A DNA stretch of 64,000 nt, from contig CAWJPL010000016.1 in NCBI GenBank assembly GCA_963844695.1, positions 1 to 64,000 on the forward strand, in the 5' to 3' direction. Shown piece by piece: positions 1 through 12,411 of the stretch. The notes beneath the pieces are model-generated. The model was not told the DNA's origin. It searched no databases and worked only from the letters and a program-made list of their open reading frames with translations. The first letter of the stretch is position 1. Every line of letters begins with the position of its first letter. This stretch comes from RYN-230 sp963844695 (GTDB lineage: Bacteria; Actinomycetota; Actinomycetes; Streptosporangiales; Streptosporangiaceae). A program made the translations under genes and the position numbers.

Positions 1-209
1 GATCGATCGTGGTCCGATTCCAGGTCGGGCTCCAATGTACCTGATGGCGCGAATCGTCGATTGCCGGCCGTACGACATGCCGGCGACCAGGCTTCCGCGT
101 GGGTTGCGAATTCACGGGGCGATTTGCCACGGAAGAGTCAGCCCGTCGGCGATCCCGAGCCGTTGCCGATGCGTCGCCGATGCTCGCCGGCTTGGACCCG
201 CCGGCCGCG

Positions 210-2477
<2,268 letters not shown>

Positions 2478-3051
2478 TACTAGCTCCTCGTGTGCAGCAA
2501 AGCGGGAGGAGAATCAAAGGCGGGACGAATCAGCAGTCACCAAGCGTGGTCGATGTCAATGGTACCGCAACCGCCAGGCCGAAGCCAGCCGAGTGTGCGC
2601 AGCCCCCCCGCTTGGATCCGTCGGCTGGTCGGATCGTGGCGACAGGAGGCTGGTGAGCGGCGACAGGGGCGATCCGGTTATCGGGCGTGTAGTTTCCTGC
2701 ATGCGGATTCGCCGTTGTAAGCGCCTGCAAATAAGCTTGGTAGCGATTCGTGACTTCCGTTCGGTGCTTCCACTAGCCAGCGGTTATGACGATAAGGATT
2801 ACCGGGACGCAGGCCGGAGAGTTTGCTCAATTTACGCGGCTCGCATCGACGAATATATCAAAGCCAGGGGTACCCCCCCAACGGCCTGCAAGGACAAGTT
2901 GACTCAAACTTTGGCTAGCCGTAGAGTTACGTTAGATTTATGGTCGCTGGTACCAAGCGATTTGGGTTGGCCGGGGGGATTTCCCCAGGGGAAATTCGGG
3001 CCCGAGCCTGGCGACTGCATGGTGGCAGGCGACCGTTTGGGAGAACGCTCG
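2478..3051. other. Intergenic region between divergent genes, no gene seen
   Basis: About 570 bases lie between the divergently oriented thioredoxin/NHL gene and the DUF1573 gene. Short open frames on both strands lack codon bias and recognisable motifs. The stretch from about 2700 to 2950 is richer in A and T than its surroundings and presumably carries the promoters of both neighbours. I see no RNA gene or strong hairpin. Confidence 0.4.
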
Positions 3052-4066
3052 GTGATTCGCACCTTTAGTTGCTGCTGGTCTCGCTGGTCTTGGCGCAGCC
3101 CGGCGACGGCCCAGGAATGGGCCCGCAAGATGTTCGAGACCACCAGCCACGACTTCGGGGCGGTGGCCGCGGCGCCAAGGTCGAATATCGCTTCAAGCTC
3201 AACAACATCTACGAAGAAGACGTGCATATCGCCGGCGTCCGCAGCAGTTGCGGCTGCACCACGCCGACGATCGCCAAGGACAGCCTCAAGACCTACGAGG
3301 ACGGCGCCATCGTCGCCGCCTTCAATACGCACAGCTTTCTCGGCCAACGCCATGCGACCGTCACGGTCACCTTCGACAAGCCGTTCTACGCCGAAGTGCA
3401 GTTGAACGTGTCGGGCTACATCCGTAGCGACATCGTGATGACGCCCGGCAGAGCCGAGTTCGGCAACGTCGATTTCGGCAGCCAAGGCCGAAAAGAAGAT
3501 CTCGATCACCTATGCCGGCCGCGACGATTGGAAGATCCTCGAGGTCAAGCCGCAACAACCCGCACCTGCTGGCCTCGTTCAAGGAAACGTCGCGCGGCGG
3601 CGGCCAGGTGGTCTACGAACTGACCGTGCGATCTCAAAGCCGATGCGCCGCGCGGCTACTTCAAGGACCAGGTCATGCTGGTGACCAACGACCAGAACGC
3701 CGTCGCAGGTGCCGGTCGACGTCGAAGGCCCGCGTGGTGGCCGAAGTCACCATCAGCCCCGCGTCGCTGTTCCTGGGCGTGCTCAAGCCCGGCCAGAAGA
3801 TCACCAAGCAACTGGTGGTGCAGGGCAAGAAGCCGTTCAAGATCACCGCCGTGAAGTGCGATGCCGAGGGCTTCGAGTTCAAGACTTCCGACGCCGCCAA
3901 GACCGTGCACGTGATTCCGGTGACATTCACGGCGGGCGAAAAGGCGGTCAAGTTCTCGCAAGCGAATCAAGATCGAGAGCGATCTCGGGCCGGGCGTGAT
4001 CCCGGAGATCCTGGCCTATGTCCAGGTGCTGGCTCCCGAGCCGATCAAAGCGGCCGATAACCGCTA
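3052..4066 (+). pseudogene. DUF1573 domain exported protein, frameshifted
   Basis: An exported DUF1573 (ASPM/SPD-2/Hydin-like, Ig-fold) protein of the kind abundant in planctomycetes; its function is unknown. Stitched frames read TTSHDFGAVARGAKVEYRF, then VRSSCGCTTPT (the hallmark SCGCT motif), a second Ig-like segment around ASLFLGVLKPGQKITKQL, and an end APEPIKAADNR before the TAG at 4064-4066. A GTG at 3052 opens a signal-peptide-like stretch (FLLLVSLVLAQPATAQ) once an indel near 3065 is allowed for. Several more frame changes occur (near 3105, 3170, 3480, 3550, 3640, 3710 and 3965). No neighbour gives a role. The start is the least certain point. Confidence 0.7.
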
Positions 4067-4116
4067 GGCAGCCGGCAGCGCATAGGCAGCGGTCTGCAAC
4101 GCGCGGCGCGATTCGG

Positions 4117-4384
4117 CTAGCCGGACGCGGCCTGCCGGTTGCATGCCGCCGGCACATCCAAGCGTCTCGCCGTTACGCCGGCTGGACTGCGCGCCGCAGC
4201 GGCACGATCGCAGCGACACCAGCGGCCGGTCTTGCGGCCGAGGCTCGCTCGTGCATTGGCCGCAGCGAAGCGCCGCAACCGCCCGCTCGTTTGCGCACCA
4301 AGCACGCCACAGCTGCCGCACAGATAGGCCACCGCGGCCAGCACGATGGCCCGCGACGATGATCTCTTGCCAGATGCCGGTCAT
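4117..4384 (-). pseudogene. FeoB-associated Cys-rich membrane protein, frameshifted
   Basis: A small protein just downstream of feoB on the same strand. It begins MTGIWQEIIVA at 4384 and, after a frame change near 4350, continues as a hydrophobic stretch LAAVAYLCGSCGVLG. One membrane segment followed by a CGSCG cluster is typical of the FeoB-associated Cys-rich membrane protein family (usually 50-70 residues), which accompanies FeoB. The basic tail to 4117 is longer than usual and may be read in the wrong frame. Its place at the end of the feoA-feoA-feoB set supports the call. The precise role in iron uptake is not established for the family. Confidence 0.5.
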
Positions 4385-4445
4385 GGGTATGTCCACCTTG
4401 CCGGCAGTCACTCGTGCTACAGCCACAATCGGCCGACCTGGTACG

Positions 4446-6661
4446 TCACAGCGCCCCGACGTAGGCCAGCGCCGTCATATAGCCGAACGTGAACAGCGGC
4501 CAGCGCCAACTGTTGGTCTCGCGCTTGATCACCACCAGCGTCGACGCGCACTGCGCACAGAGCGCGAAAAACACCATGATCGACAGCGCCACCGGCACGT
4601 TGAACACCGGCCGATCGGTGCCGTCCCAGCGGGCTTGCCGCAAGCGCGGTTTGCAAGCGCGTGCGCGTCCGCTTCGTTGGCCAGGTCGACGTCTTCGCCC
4701 AGGTTGTAGATGACGCCCAGCGTGGCGATGACCACCTCGCGGGCCGGAAACGAGGCGATCGCGGCGCAGCCGATCCGCCAATCCCAGCCCAGCGGCTTGA
4801 CGGCCGGCTCGATCCAATGCCCGGCCGGCCCAGGAAGCTTTGCCGCTGATACTCGCCGGCGATCTGAGTGTCGATGTCGGCCAGTTGCTCGGCAGCCTTG
4901 CCCGGCCGTGCTCGCTGTCGGCGGGCAAGCCTGGCGAGCTGCGACTTCGAGCGCCGGCGCGCTGGGCGGCGATACGGGGCCTCGACCTGCTCCGGATGCC
5001 GTGGGATAGTACAGCGCCGCCCAAACGACGATCGACACGGCGACGATCAGCGTGCCGGCCTGGCGGATGAAGGCCCAGCCGCGCTCGAACATGCGATGCA
5101 AGACCGTGCGGAGCGAAGGCCACTTGTAGGTCGGCAATTCGAGCACGAACGGCGGCGTCGGCCCGCGCAGCAGCGTCCGCTTCAAAATCAGCGCCACGAC
5201 GCACGGCCGTGACCATGCCCACCAGGTACATGGCCATCATGCACCAAGGCCCGCAGGCTGACCAGCCCGCCAGGCGTACTCGCGGCCGGGAATGAAGGCC
5301 GCGATCAGCACCGTATAGACCGGCAGCCGTGCGCTGCAGCTCATCAGCGGGGCGACCAGGATCGTCGTCAGCCGGTCGCGGCGGTTCTCGATGACGCGCG
5401 TGGCCATGATGCCCGGAATCGCGCAGGCAAACGACGACAACAGCGGAATGAACGATTTGCCGCTCAGGCCCACGCGCGATCATCAGCCGGTCCATCAGAT
5501 AGGCCGCCCGGGCCATGTAGCCGCAGTCTTCCAGCACGGCGATGAAGAAGAACAGGATCAGGATCTGCGGCAGAAAGACGAGCACGCCGCCTGCGCCGCC
5601 GATCACGCCGTCGACCAGCAAGCTGCGCAGCGCACCGTCGGGCAGTCGGCGCCGATCAAGCCGCCGACCGCTGCCCACGCCAGCGTCGATCAGATCCATC
5701 AGCGGCTGCGCGCCGAGGAAAACCGCCTGAAAGACCAACAGCATCATCAGCACGAAGACCAGCAGCCCGCCGACGCGGTGCGTGAGCACCCGGTCGATCC
5801 GATCGGTCGTGGCCAGGCCTGGCTCGTGCGTCGCGGCGGACGACCACGCCGTCCAGAACCCGGCCGACCCAGCCATAGCGGGCCATGGCTTCGACGGCCG
5901 GCACCGGGCAGCCGGCCGCCGCGCAATCGCTCGCGGGCCGCGTGCAGTTCGGCAGACCTGTCTCCGGCGGCGAGCAGGTGCGACTCTTGTTCCAGGTAGC
6001 CGCTGGTGTCCAGCAGCAACCGCTCGACCAGGTATCGCGGCCAGGCGCCGTCTCGAGCCCAGGCGCCGATGTCGCAACCGCGTCGACTTCCGTCGCGAAA
6101 GGCCTCGGGAAAGGGGCTCGCCGGCGTCGTGCCCGGCTCGTCGACGGCCGCGGCCAGCGCGTCTTTCAGCTCGGCCAGCCCATGCGGCGATTGGCCTGCA
6201 CGGCGACGACCCGCGCTCCGAGCTGCGCTCGAGCCGGGCGACATCGATCTCGATGCCCCGCTCGGCGGCCACGTCCATCATGTTCAGCGCCACGACGGCC
6301 GGCAGCCCCAGCTCCAGACCTGGCTGACCAGGTACAGATTGCGCTCCAGGTTGCTGGCGTCGACGATGCACAGCACCGCGTCGGGACGCGGCACGTCGGC
6401 CAGCCGGCCCAGCAGCACGTCGACCGCCACCATCTCGTCGGGCGAGCGCGGCGCCAGGCTGTACGTGCCCGGCAGGTCGACCAGCGCGAATCGCCGTCGG
6501 CCGTGCGTCATCTGGCCGACCTTCTTTTCGACCGTCACGCCCGGATAGTTGCCCACCCGCTGATGCACGCCCGACAGCGCATTGAAGAGCGTCGACTTGC
6601 CGGTGTTGGGATTGCCGATCAGGGCAACGCAACACGTTCTTTCGGCGGCGGCGGTGGTCAT
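4446..6661 (-). pseudogene. feoB: Ferrous iron transporter FeoB, frameshifted
   Basis: FeoB is the inner-membrane Fe(II) permease with a cytoplasmic N-terminal G domain. The first 125 residues read cleanly and show the G1 loop GNPNTGKST, the switch region GVTVEKK and the G3 loop DLPGTYSL; NMMD is the base-recognition (NxxD) motif in the next frame. The membrane part includes KSFIPLLSSFACAIPGIMAT, matching the conserved FeoB core with its Ser and Cys residues, and FPAREVVIATLGVIYNLG near the end. The coding path switches frame at least six times between 6290 and 4446. Two feoA genes lie just upstream in the same direction, giving a feoA-feoA-feoB operon with the Cys-rich protein after it. The start at 6661 (MTTAAAERTCCVALIGNPNT) fits family N-termini. 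Confidence 0.88.
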
Positions 6662-6703
6662 GGCGGGCGAATCTGCGGGCAGGGCAAGCTGTTCAAGCGG
6701 AGT

Positions 6704-6964
6704 CTAGAGCAGCTCGATTTCCATGCGCGAGGCCTCGCGCTTGCGCACGCTCAAGCGATAGCCGCGGACTTCCAGTTCCAGCGGATCTCCCAGCGGCGCC
6801 ACGCCCAGCAATCGCACGTCGGTTCCCGGCGTGAGCCCCATCTCCAACAATCGCAGACTGATTTCGTCGTCCCCCTCGATCGCGCGCACCCGAGCCCGCC
6901 AGCCCAACGCCAAATCCGTCAGGCGGCGGACCGTAGCACCGCTGCGCGGTCGCGGCGCTGTCAC
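6704..6964 (-). CDS. feoA: FeoA family protein, second copy
   Basis: An 86-residue cytoplasmic SH3-like FeoA protein, thought to modulate the FeoB permease. The sequence contains the FeoA signature: a first strand with DLALGWRARVRAIEG, then RLLEMGLTPGTDVRLLGVAPLGDPLELEVRGYRLSVRK. It is intact, unlike most genes around it. Its start overlaps the stop of the upstream feoA by four bases, implying translational coupling, and feoB starts 43 bases downstream. Length and motif order match the family, so the assignment is firm; how the two FeoA proteins divide the work is unknown. Confidence 0.9.
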   Translation of the reverse strand: MTAPRPRSGATVRRLTDLALGWRARVRAIEGDDEISLRLLEMGLTPGTDVRLLGVAPLGDPLELEVRGYRLSVRKREASRMEIELL

Positions 6965-7200
6965 TCACAACATTCTCCCGGCCGGACCAGCACGCTCACC
7001 AATTCGTCGGCGCGGAAACAGAGCTTGTTGCCGGCCAACCGAATAATGCAGGGGCTGCCCGGCTGGATCATCTGCACGTTGGTGCCCCCGCGCAGCCCAA
7101 TCTCTTCCAAGCGATGCACTTCCGCCGGCTGGCCCAGCACCATCCCCACTTCGCCATGCTGGCCGGCGAGCAGGCAATTCAGAGGAATCAGATCGTGCAC
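6961..7200 (-). CDS. feoA: FeoA family protein, first copy
   Basis: A 79-residue FeoA-domain protein, first gene of the iron operon. It reads IPLNCLLAGQHGEVGMVLG, then HRLEEIGLRGGTNVQMIQPG and ends with CFRADELVSVLVRPGE. The RLxEIGLRxG segment is the family core. It is coupled to the second feoA by a four-base overlap. Paired FeoA proteins before FeoB are known in several phyla. A Fur-type operator was looked for upstream (7200-7330); the AT-rich stretch near 7238-7270 is a possible place, but I cannot support a specific site. Confidence 0.88.
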   Translation of the reverse strand: MHDLIPLNCLLAGQHGEVGMVLGQPAEVHRLEEIGLRGGTNVQMIQPGSPCIIRLAGNKLCFRADELVSVLVRPGECCE

Positions 7201-7326
7201 GGGATATCAGACCGAGGCCGGAGGAATCGCGGGCTAATTGAGATTGAATCTCATTTGTATCTGGATTCTAAGGCCTCGGCAGCCCCAGAGCAACATGCTG
7301 AGCGAGCAGAAATCGTCCGGCCGGTT

Positions 7327-8694
7327 TCAGCCTCGAGCCGCGTCGCAGCTACGACCCGGCGTTGATGCTGGCCGGCGCGATATCCACCTGCGAAGTTGAG
7401 ATGCGGCTTTCGCAGCCGGGGATGCACGCGCCGCGCCGACGCCGCGCGTGGCCAACGCATAGCCCACGGCTCCCACGGCGAGCGCCCGGCCGAAACGCTG
7501 AACGCGACGGTGAAACCCGGCAGCTCCAGATCGCGAAGCCACGTCCCAGACAGCGCCGAACAACGGCTGGCCGACAAGATTGCCCAGGTCGAACATGGCC
7601 AGCATCAGCGTCGTGCCCACGCCGCGGTAGCGATGCGGAAACTCGCCGCTGCCGCCGGCCACGACGGCCGGGAAAATGCAGGCGTGGGCCACGCCCATGA
7701 ACACCGCCGGCAGGCAGAGCTGCCAGGCCGAGCGGACGACGACGAACAGCACCGTGCCGACGACCATGTTCGAGATGCCGATCAGCACCATCAGCCGGAT
7801 GCCAATCAGCGCCGGCAACCGGCGGATGGCCAGCCGCGTGACGAAGGCCACCAGCATGTAGGGATAGAAAAACGTGCCCAACTCTTCGATGCCCAGTTCT
7901 CGCGCGTAGGGGCGCAAGAAAACCGTCGGTATTCCCAGTCCAAAGCCGGCCGCCACGCCCATCCAGACACCGGGCCGGGATGATATCGCCGCACGATCCA
8001 AATCAGCGGCAAGCGGCGCCGGCGGATCGGCCGCAATTCGCCGTCGGTCGCCAGCCAGCCGAACACGAAAGGCCAACGAGCCGATGGCCGCGGCCACGAC
8101 GAACATCAGTTCATAACGCTGGCCGTCGCCCAGCACCAGGTCGCCGATCAAGGTGCCCAGCACGATGCCGATGAAGCCCGAGGTGCCCAGCGTGCCGATG
8201 ACTTCGGCCATGTGGGTCGTCGATTTTCGACCCGCAATGTAGCTGATCGAAGCGCCGAAGAAGCCGGCCATGCTGGTTTGCATCAGTGCGCGGCAAAGAA
8301 AGATCAGCGGGCCGTGAGCCGTCGAGACCAGCAGGTGCGCCAGACAACTGGCCACGAACAGCGCGGCCGACCAGAGCCAGATGCGGCGGGCGCCATAATC
8401 GTCGATGCCGCGACCTTGAACGGTGCGCACCAACAGGCTGCCGACCATGCCCACGCCGATGATCCAGCCCAGCAGCAGTTCGCCGCCCCCCAGCGCTTCG
8501 ACGAAGTCGTCGTAGCGATAAAACAGGCTGGAGGCCGCCGTCATCGACGTGTTGGCGGCGTAGGTGAACCAAAAGGCCGTGCCGAACGTTCGATCGTTGC
8601 TGCCGATGCCGCGAGGCGGCCGAGCTGCTCCCGCGGCGGCTGCCGAGCGGGTTGCGTTACGGGTGAGGCCATGAATACACGGGAGGGATGGCAA
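7327..8694 (-). CDS. MFS transporter, frameshifted near both ends
   Basis: A 12-helix-type major facilitator carrier of about 440 residues with unknown substrate. Recognisable parts are the N-terminal helix FGTAFWFTYAANTSMTAASS, GWIIGVGMVGSLLVRTVQGR, and the loop IAGRKSTTHMAEVIGTLGTS. The main frame is open throughout, but a frame change near 8600 would give a more convincing start (MASPVTQPARQPP at 8672). Another near 7560 would convert the odd C-terminal tail into a final hydrophobic segment (LPGFTVAFSVSAGALAVGAVG). The protein resembles planctomycete MFS proteins without a known role. It stands alone, with a gap to the feo operon downstream and a divergent glycosyltransferase upstream. Confidence 0.7.
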   Translation of the reverse strand: MPSLPCIHGLTRNATRSAAAAGAARPPRGIGSNDRTFGTAFWFTYAANTSMTAASSLFYRYDDFVEALGGGELLLGWIIGVGMVGSLLVRTVQGRGIDDYGARRIWLWSAALFVASCLAHLLVSTAHGPLIFLCRALMQTSMAGFFGASISYIAGRKSTTHMAEVIGTLGTSGFIGIVLGTLIGDLVLGDGQRYELMFVVAAAIGSLAFRVRLAGDRRRIAADPPAPLAADLDRAAISSRPGVWMGVAAGFGLGIPTVFLRPYARELGIEELGTFFYPYMLVAFVTRLAIRRLPALIGIRLMVLIGISNMVVGTVLFVVVRSAWQLCLPAVFMGVAHACIFPAVVAGGSGEFPHRYRGVGTTLMLAMFDLGNLVGQPLFGAVWDVASRSGAAGFHRRVQRFGRALAVGAVGYALATRGVGAARASPAAKAASQLRRWISRRPASTPGRSCDAARG

Positions 8695-8912
8695 GGCCGG
8701 CAGGATTGAGTACGAATTATATCACTCGGGGCTGCATTGGACGAGGTCACGGTCGCTAGCGGCCTGCGAAATCGGCGTATTCCGGCCCGTCGACGCCCTA
8801 AAGACACGCAACTTGTCCCGTGGGTTCACCTGGCGAGCATCCGGCTTCCTTCCGCCGCCGTCCGGCGCGAGGATAAGATAGGCTCAGGGGGACGTTTGGC
8901 CTTGGAACGACT

Positions 8913-9651
8913 ATGGCCGTGGATGGCAAAACACTGGTCACGATTGCGACCTACAACGAAATCGAGAACCTGCCGCTCTCTGGTCGAGCGAATTCTGGAA
9001 TGTGCTCCGGACGTCGAGATCCTGGTCATCGACGACAATTCTCCCGATGGCACGGGCCGCTGGTGCGATGAGCGGCCGCCGTCGACCCGCGGCTGCATTG
9101 CCTGCACCGCACGGGCAAGCTGGGCTGGGCACGGCCATTCTGGCCGGCATGCAAGTACGCCATCGAACATGGCTACACGTTCGTCGTCAACATGGACGCC
9201 GACTTCAGCCACGATCCGTCGCTATCTGCCCGAATTGATCGCCGGCATGAACCGCAACGGCCAGGGCGAGGTCGACGTCATGATCGGCTCGCGCTACGTG
9301 CCGGGCGGGCGAATCGAAGGCTGGCCGATCAAGCGGCATTTCATGAGCCGGGCCATCAACGTCTACGCGCGGCGCTGCTGGGCCTGAAACCGAAGGATTG
9401 CAGCGGCGGTTACCGCTGTTACCGGACCTCGCGTCTGGCCCAGCTCGATTTCGGCGCGCTCAAGTCGCGGCGGCTATTCGTTTCAGGAAGAAATGCTCTG
9501 GCAATTGAAGCGCTTGGGCTGCCGGTTCGCCGAAACTCCGATTACGTTCGTCGATCGGCAGCGCGGCAACTCGAAGATCAATTCGCGCGAGGCGTGGAAC
9601 GCGCTGGGCATCATCGCCGACCTGGGCCGGCGGAATCTTCTCGGCCGCTGA
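8913..9651 (+). pseudogene. Family 2 glycosyltransferase (dolichol/polyprenol-P-mannose synthase type), frameshifted
   Basis: A GT-A fold glycosyltransferase of the DPM1 group, which transfers a sugar from a nucleotide donor to a polyprenyl phosphate carrier at the membrane. Stitched frames give the N-terminal VTIATYNEIENLPLLVERIL, the nucleotide-binding VLVIDDNSPDGTG, the metal-binding DADFSHDPRYLPEL, then IGSRYVPGG and the acceptor-loop FVDRQRGNSKI. The end is GRRNLLGR with TGA at 9649-9651. At least six small indels interrupt it. No C-terminal GtrA membrane domain is present, so it is the short (about 245-residue) form. ATG at 8913 begins MAVDGKTLVTIATYNE, the expected family start. Confidence 0.82.
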
Positions 9652-9694
9652 GGGCGGGAGAGTGGTTCGTCGTGCAAGATTAATTCGAATTACC

Positions 9695-11036
9695 TCACTG
9701 CGAGCGTCTACCGCCCACCAGCCGTCGATCAGTTGCGCAAGCGAGCCACCTCGTCGGGTTGCTCGGTAGCCAGGTTGTGCTTCTCGCCGGGGTCCGTGGC
9801 CAGATCGTAAAGTTCGACCACGGTTGAGGCTCGTTCGCGGGTTGCGGAACGATCAACTTCATGTTCCCGGCGATGCACCAGCGATACCGCAGGCTCGTCG
9901 CCGGCCGCTCGATGTCGACGGCGTTGTGCGTGAAAATCTCGCCGAAGATCGCCGGACGGTCGGCGATGGCTGCTGGATCGAGCAGGTTCACGCCGGTCAT
10001 CTCGGCCGGAGGTTTCAAACCGACGATCGAAAGCATGGTCGGTGCCAGGTCGATACTGCTGGCGAGCGAATCGGTCATCCATGCTTCGATGTGGCCGGGC
10101 CAGCGCAGCATCAGCGGCGTCTGCAAGCCGCCATTGTATTGCGATTGCTTCGAACGCGGCGCATAGCGATCCTTCTGTCGGATCCTGGATCCAGCCGTTG
10201 TCGGTGATGTAGACCACGACGCGTGTTGTCCGCCAGATGCTGCTGGTCGAGATGCGCGAGCAATTCGCCGCAGGTTTCGTCGAACCACTCGACCATCGCC
10301 CAATATTTGGCAATCTCCGGCGGTCGGCGCCGGGTTGAGATAATGATCCAGCAATCGCTGCGGCGGATTGTGGGGACTGTGCGGCAGCATCGGCGCATAC
10401 CACACGAAAAACGGTTTCTTCTCTTCCACGGCGCGATGGATGAAATCGTAGACCGGCTGCATCGTTTCCCGGCCGATCGCCAGGCCTTGGTCGCCGTGCC
10501 GCTCGCCCTGCGACATGCCGTCGGTGAATCCGCCGCGTTTGTAGTTCCCTTCCCACCATTTGCCGGTCTGAAAGCTGACGTAGCCCAAGCTTTGCAACAA
10601 CCGCGGCACGCGTGGCCACGCGGTCGATGTTGTCGATCATTTTCTGCCGCTGGGCCAGGAACGTCGGATCGCGATTGGCCTCGCGGCCCGGTTTGCCTTT
10701 GGGCAGCGGCGGATCGTTGCTGGTGATGCGGTGCTGGTGCGGATACAGACCGGTAAGAATCGTCGCCAGGCTCGGCCGGCAGAGGCTGCTGGTGACATAG
10801 GCATGGCGAAACGTGAGGCTTTGCGAAGCCAGGCGGTCGAGATGCGGCGTGCGGATATGAGGATGTCCAAGAAATCCGTAATCGTCGCTCCCCTGATCAT
10901 CCGAAACGATCATCACGATGTTCGGCGATCGTGAATTCGACGATTGTGACGGTGCAGTCGGCGGCCATCGATCGCAAGGTCCGGCAAGCGAATCGTGCAC
11001 AAGCCAATAAAGAGACGATTCGAATTCGTTTGCCAA
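9695..11036 (-). pseudogene. Sulfatase, exported, frameshifted
   Basis: A type I sulfatase (alkaline-phosphatase-like fold), the enzyme class greatly expanded in planctomycetes for removing sulfate esters from polysaccharides. It shows the metal-binding N-terminus PNIVMIVSDDQGSDDYG, then the active-site region SSLCRPSLATILTGLYPHQH, where the Cys would be matured to formylglycine. Later parts are KKPFFVWYAPMLPHSPHNPP and the C-terminal LYDLATDPGEKHNLA. The active-site string is C-R-P-S-L, so the usual fifth residue Arg is Leu. Frames change near 10890, 10610, 10330, 10190 and in the tail, so both ends are approximate. A signal-peptide-like stretch around 11035-10970 is itself split by an indel. 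The substrate cannot be judged. Confidence 0.8.
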
Positions 11037-11040
11037 TGTT

Positions 11041-11405
11041 CGAAGATCTGCGGAGCAAGTTCACTGGAGTCTCGTGCGGCCAAGGTCGCGGCTTGAGTGC
11101 GTGCGGAAGATCGGTCGGTGTGCAGCCTGCAGTTTGGCCTCGCGATAGAGCGGGGTCAATCGTTGGCATGGTCTGAATTTCATCGAACGTCGGAAAATTG
11201 ATAGCTGGCATTGGCCTCATGGTCTCGCGCCCTTGCGGGGGTGTTCCAATCCCAAGGTTTCGGCGTACACTGGGAGGGCAACGTAGTGGGGCCGCTTCTT
11301 TTTGCATCTCGCCCCGGCCGCCGGGAAGTCTCGCTCGGCGTGCGGTTGCTTTCATGACGGAAGCACGTTTCTTTCGCAAGCCTCAGTCTGGGGAGCGTGT
11401 TGCTC
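11041..11405. other. Intergenic region, no gene seen
   Basis: About 365 bases upstream of the sulfatase and of the sensor-kinase fragment. The open frames here lack conserved motifs. The region probably carries divergent promoters for the two genes. No RNA gene or repeat was recognised. Confidence 0.35.
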
Positions 11406-11522
11406 ATGTTTGGTTTTCTCGGTTCATTATTTGATACCTCCGACTTCATGCCCCGCTGGTACTGCGGCACGTGGACGTCCGCCGAGGGCTGGCTGCATAT
11501 TTGCTCGGACCTGGCCATCTAG
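11406..11522 (+). pseudogene. N-terminal fragment of a membrane sensor histidine kinase
   Basis: A 38-codon reading from ATG 11406: FGFLGSLFDTSDFMPRWYC, followed by a GWLHICSDLAI segment and an immediate stop. The pattern of DTSDF, W-x-C-G-x-W and GWLHI.SDL followed by membrane helices is the start of planctomycete and other bacterial membrane PAS/histidine kinases, as I recall them. Here the reading ends exactly where sequence on the other strand becomes a LysR C-terminal region. The kinase is therefore cut off by a junction and not by normal termination. Support is motif-level only because the fragment is short. Confidence 0.55.
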
Positions 11523-11526
11523 CGCA
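11512..11526. other. Probable assembly junction A/B
   Basis: To the left, a plus-strand sensor-kinase N-terminus stops after SDLAI. To the right, a minus-strand LysR effector domain stops at 11519 about 40-50 residues short of the usual family length. Both truncations meet at the same few bases, and gene style changes from planctomycetal to proteobacterial. I infer an artificial join or a recombination point here. Confidence 0.6.
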
Positions 11527-12272
11527 GGGCGACAGAAAAACTCTCGACGCCGATATGCGGCATTTTGCAGCCTATCGCGGTAAACGCTTCTTGCAGGATC
11601 AGGCTGTTCCAACTGTCGGGGGGCAGAATCCAGGGGGCGTTGGCCAATTCAGCGAGCTCGATCACGCGGCGACGAGCCCATTGGCTTTCCCGCCCTACGA
11701 CGACAAGCAATTCGTCGTCGAACAGCTGTTCCACGTTAAGATCCTCCTCGAATTCGAACTCACCCATCGGCTTGACCAGGCGGACCATCACGATATCAAG
11801 CTTTCGCTCGCGAAGTTCTGGGAATTCCAATTGTGTGCTCAGGGTATTCACCTGGGTTATGCGAAAGACCATCCGCGGGTACTGGCGGGAGAGTTTCTCG
11901 ATCACGGGCGGAAGGAGTCCGCCCGATATCGAATTCCGGACAACCTATTCGAACCTCGCCCGCGTCGGGATCGGCCAAGGATTCGATCTCTCGTATCCCT
12001 TGTCGCAGATCGTCGAACGCCGTTTCGCCGGCGCGAAGCAGGATGCGACCGTACAACGTCGGCTCGACGCCGCGGGAGTTGCGATCGAGAAGGCGCACCC
12101 CGATCGCTACTTCCAGGTCGGCAATCGCCTGCGACACGACAGGCTGTGAAACGCCGAGCAGCGCGGCCGCCTTGGCCATGCTGCCCGACTGAACGACAGC
12201 GAACAGGATATGGAGATCCCGCAGGCGGACGCGACGGCCGATGCGGCGCTCCCAGTCGATGCCTTTGGCCAT
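11519..12272 (-). pseudogene. LysR-family transcriptional regulator, frameshifted and truncated
   Basis: A LysR-type regulator. The N-terminal winged helix is intact: RLRDLHILFAVVQSGSMAKA, then AALLGVSQPVVSQAIADLE and RLLDRNSRGVEPTLYG. The effector domain continues in another frame from about 11905: MIEKLSRQYPRMVFRITQVN to LQEAFTAIGCKMPHIGVESF. One indel near 11905 joins the halves. The total is about 250 residues against roughly 300 for the family, and the C-terminus is lost at the junction near 11519. It is divergent from an ABC binding-protein gene with a palindrome between them, so the natural inference is that it controls that gene. The effector is unknown. Confidence 0.8.
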
Positions 12273-12277
12273 AGCCG

Positions 12278-12292
12278 ATCACCTATGGTGAT
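12278..12292. promoter_or_regulatory. LysR-type operator palindrome
   Basis: A perfect inverted repeat, ATCACC-TAT-GGTGAT, sits six bases upstream of the LysR start codon in the divergent intergenic region. LysR regulators usually bind such dyads next to their own gene; a related half-site (CACCTATAGG) follows near 12316-12325. Binding is inferred from position and symmetry only. Confidence 0.5.
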
Positions 12293-12411
12293 AGAGGCAG
12301 ATCAGATGTTCCCACCTATAGGAGAACCAAATAGCCTTCAATCGTGGATTGCCGATCAGCGATCCGGTCGGTGGCAGCCGAGCCGCCGGGAGGCACCCGA
12401 AAGGACGCGAC

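Noticed and set aside
3052..4066. Programmed frameshifting as the explanation for the broken DUF1573 gene
   Set aside because: Many shifts in both directions without slippery sites or structures, and the same pattern in all neighbouring genes; error is simpler.
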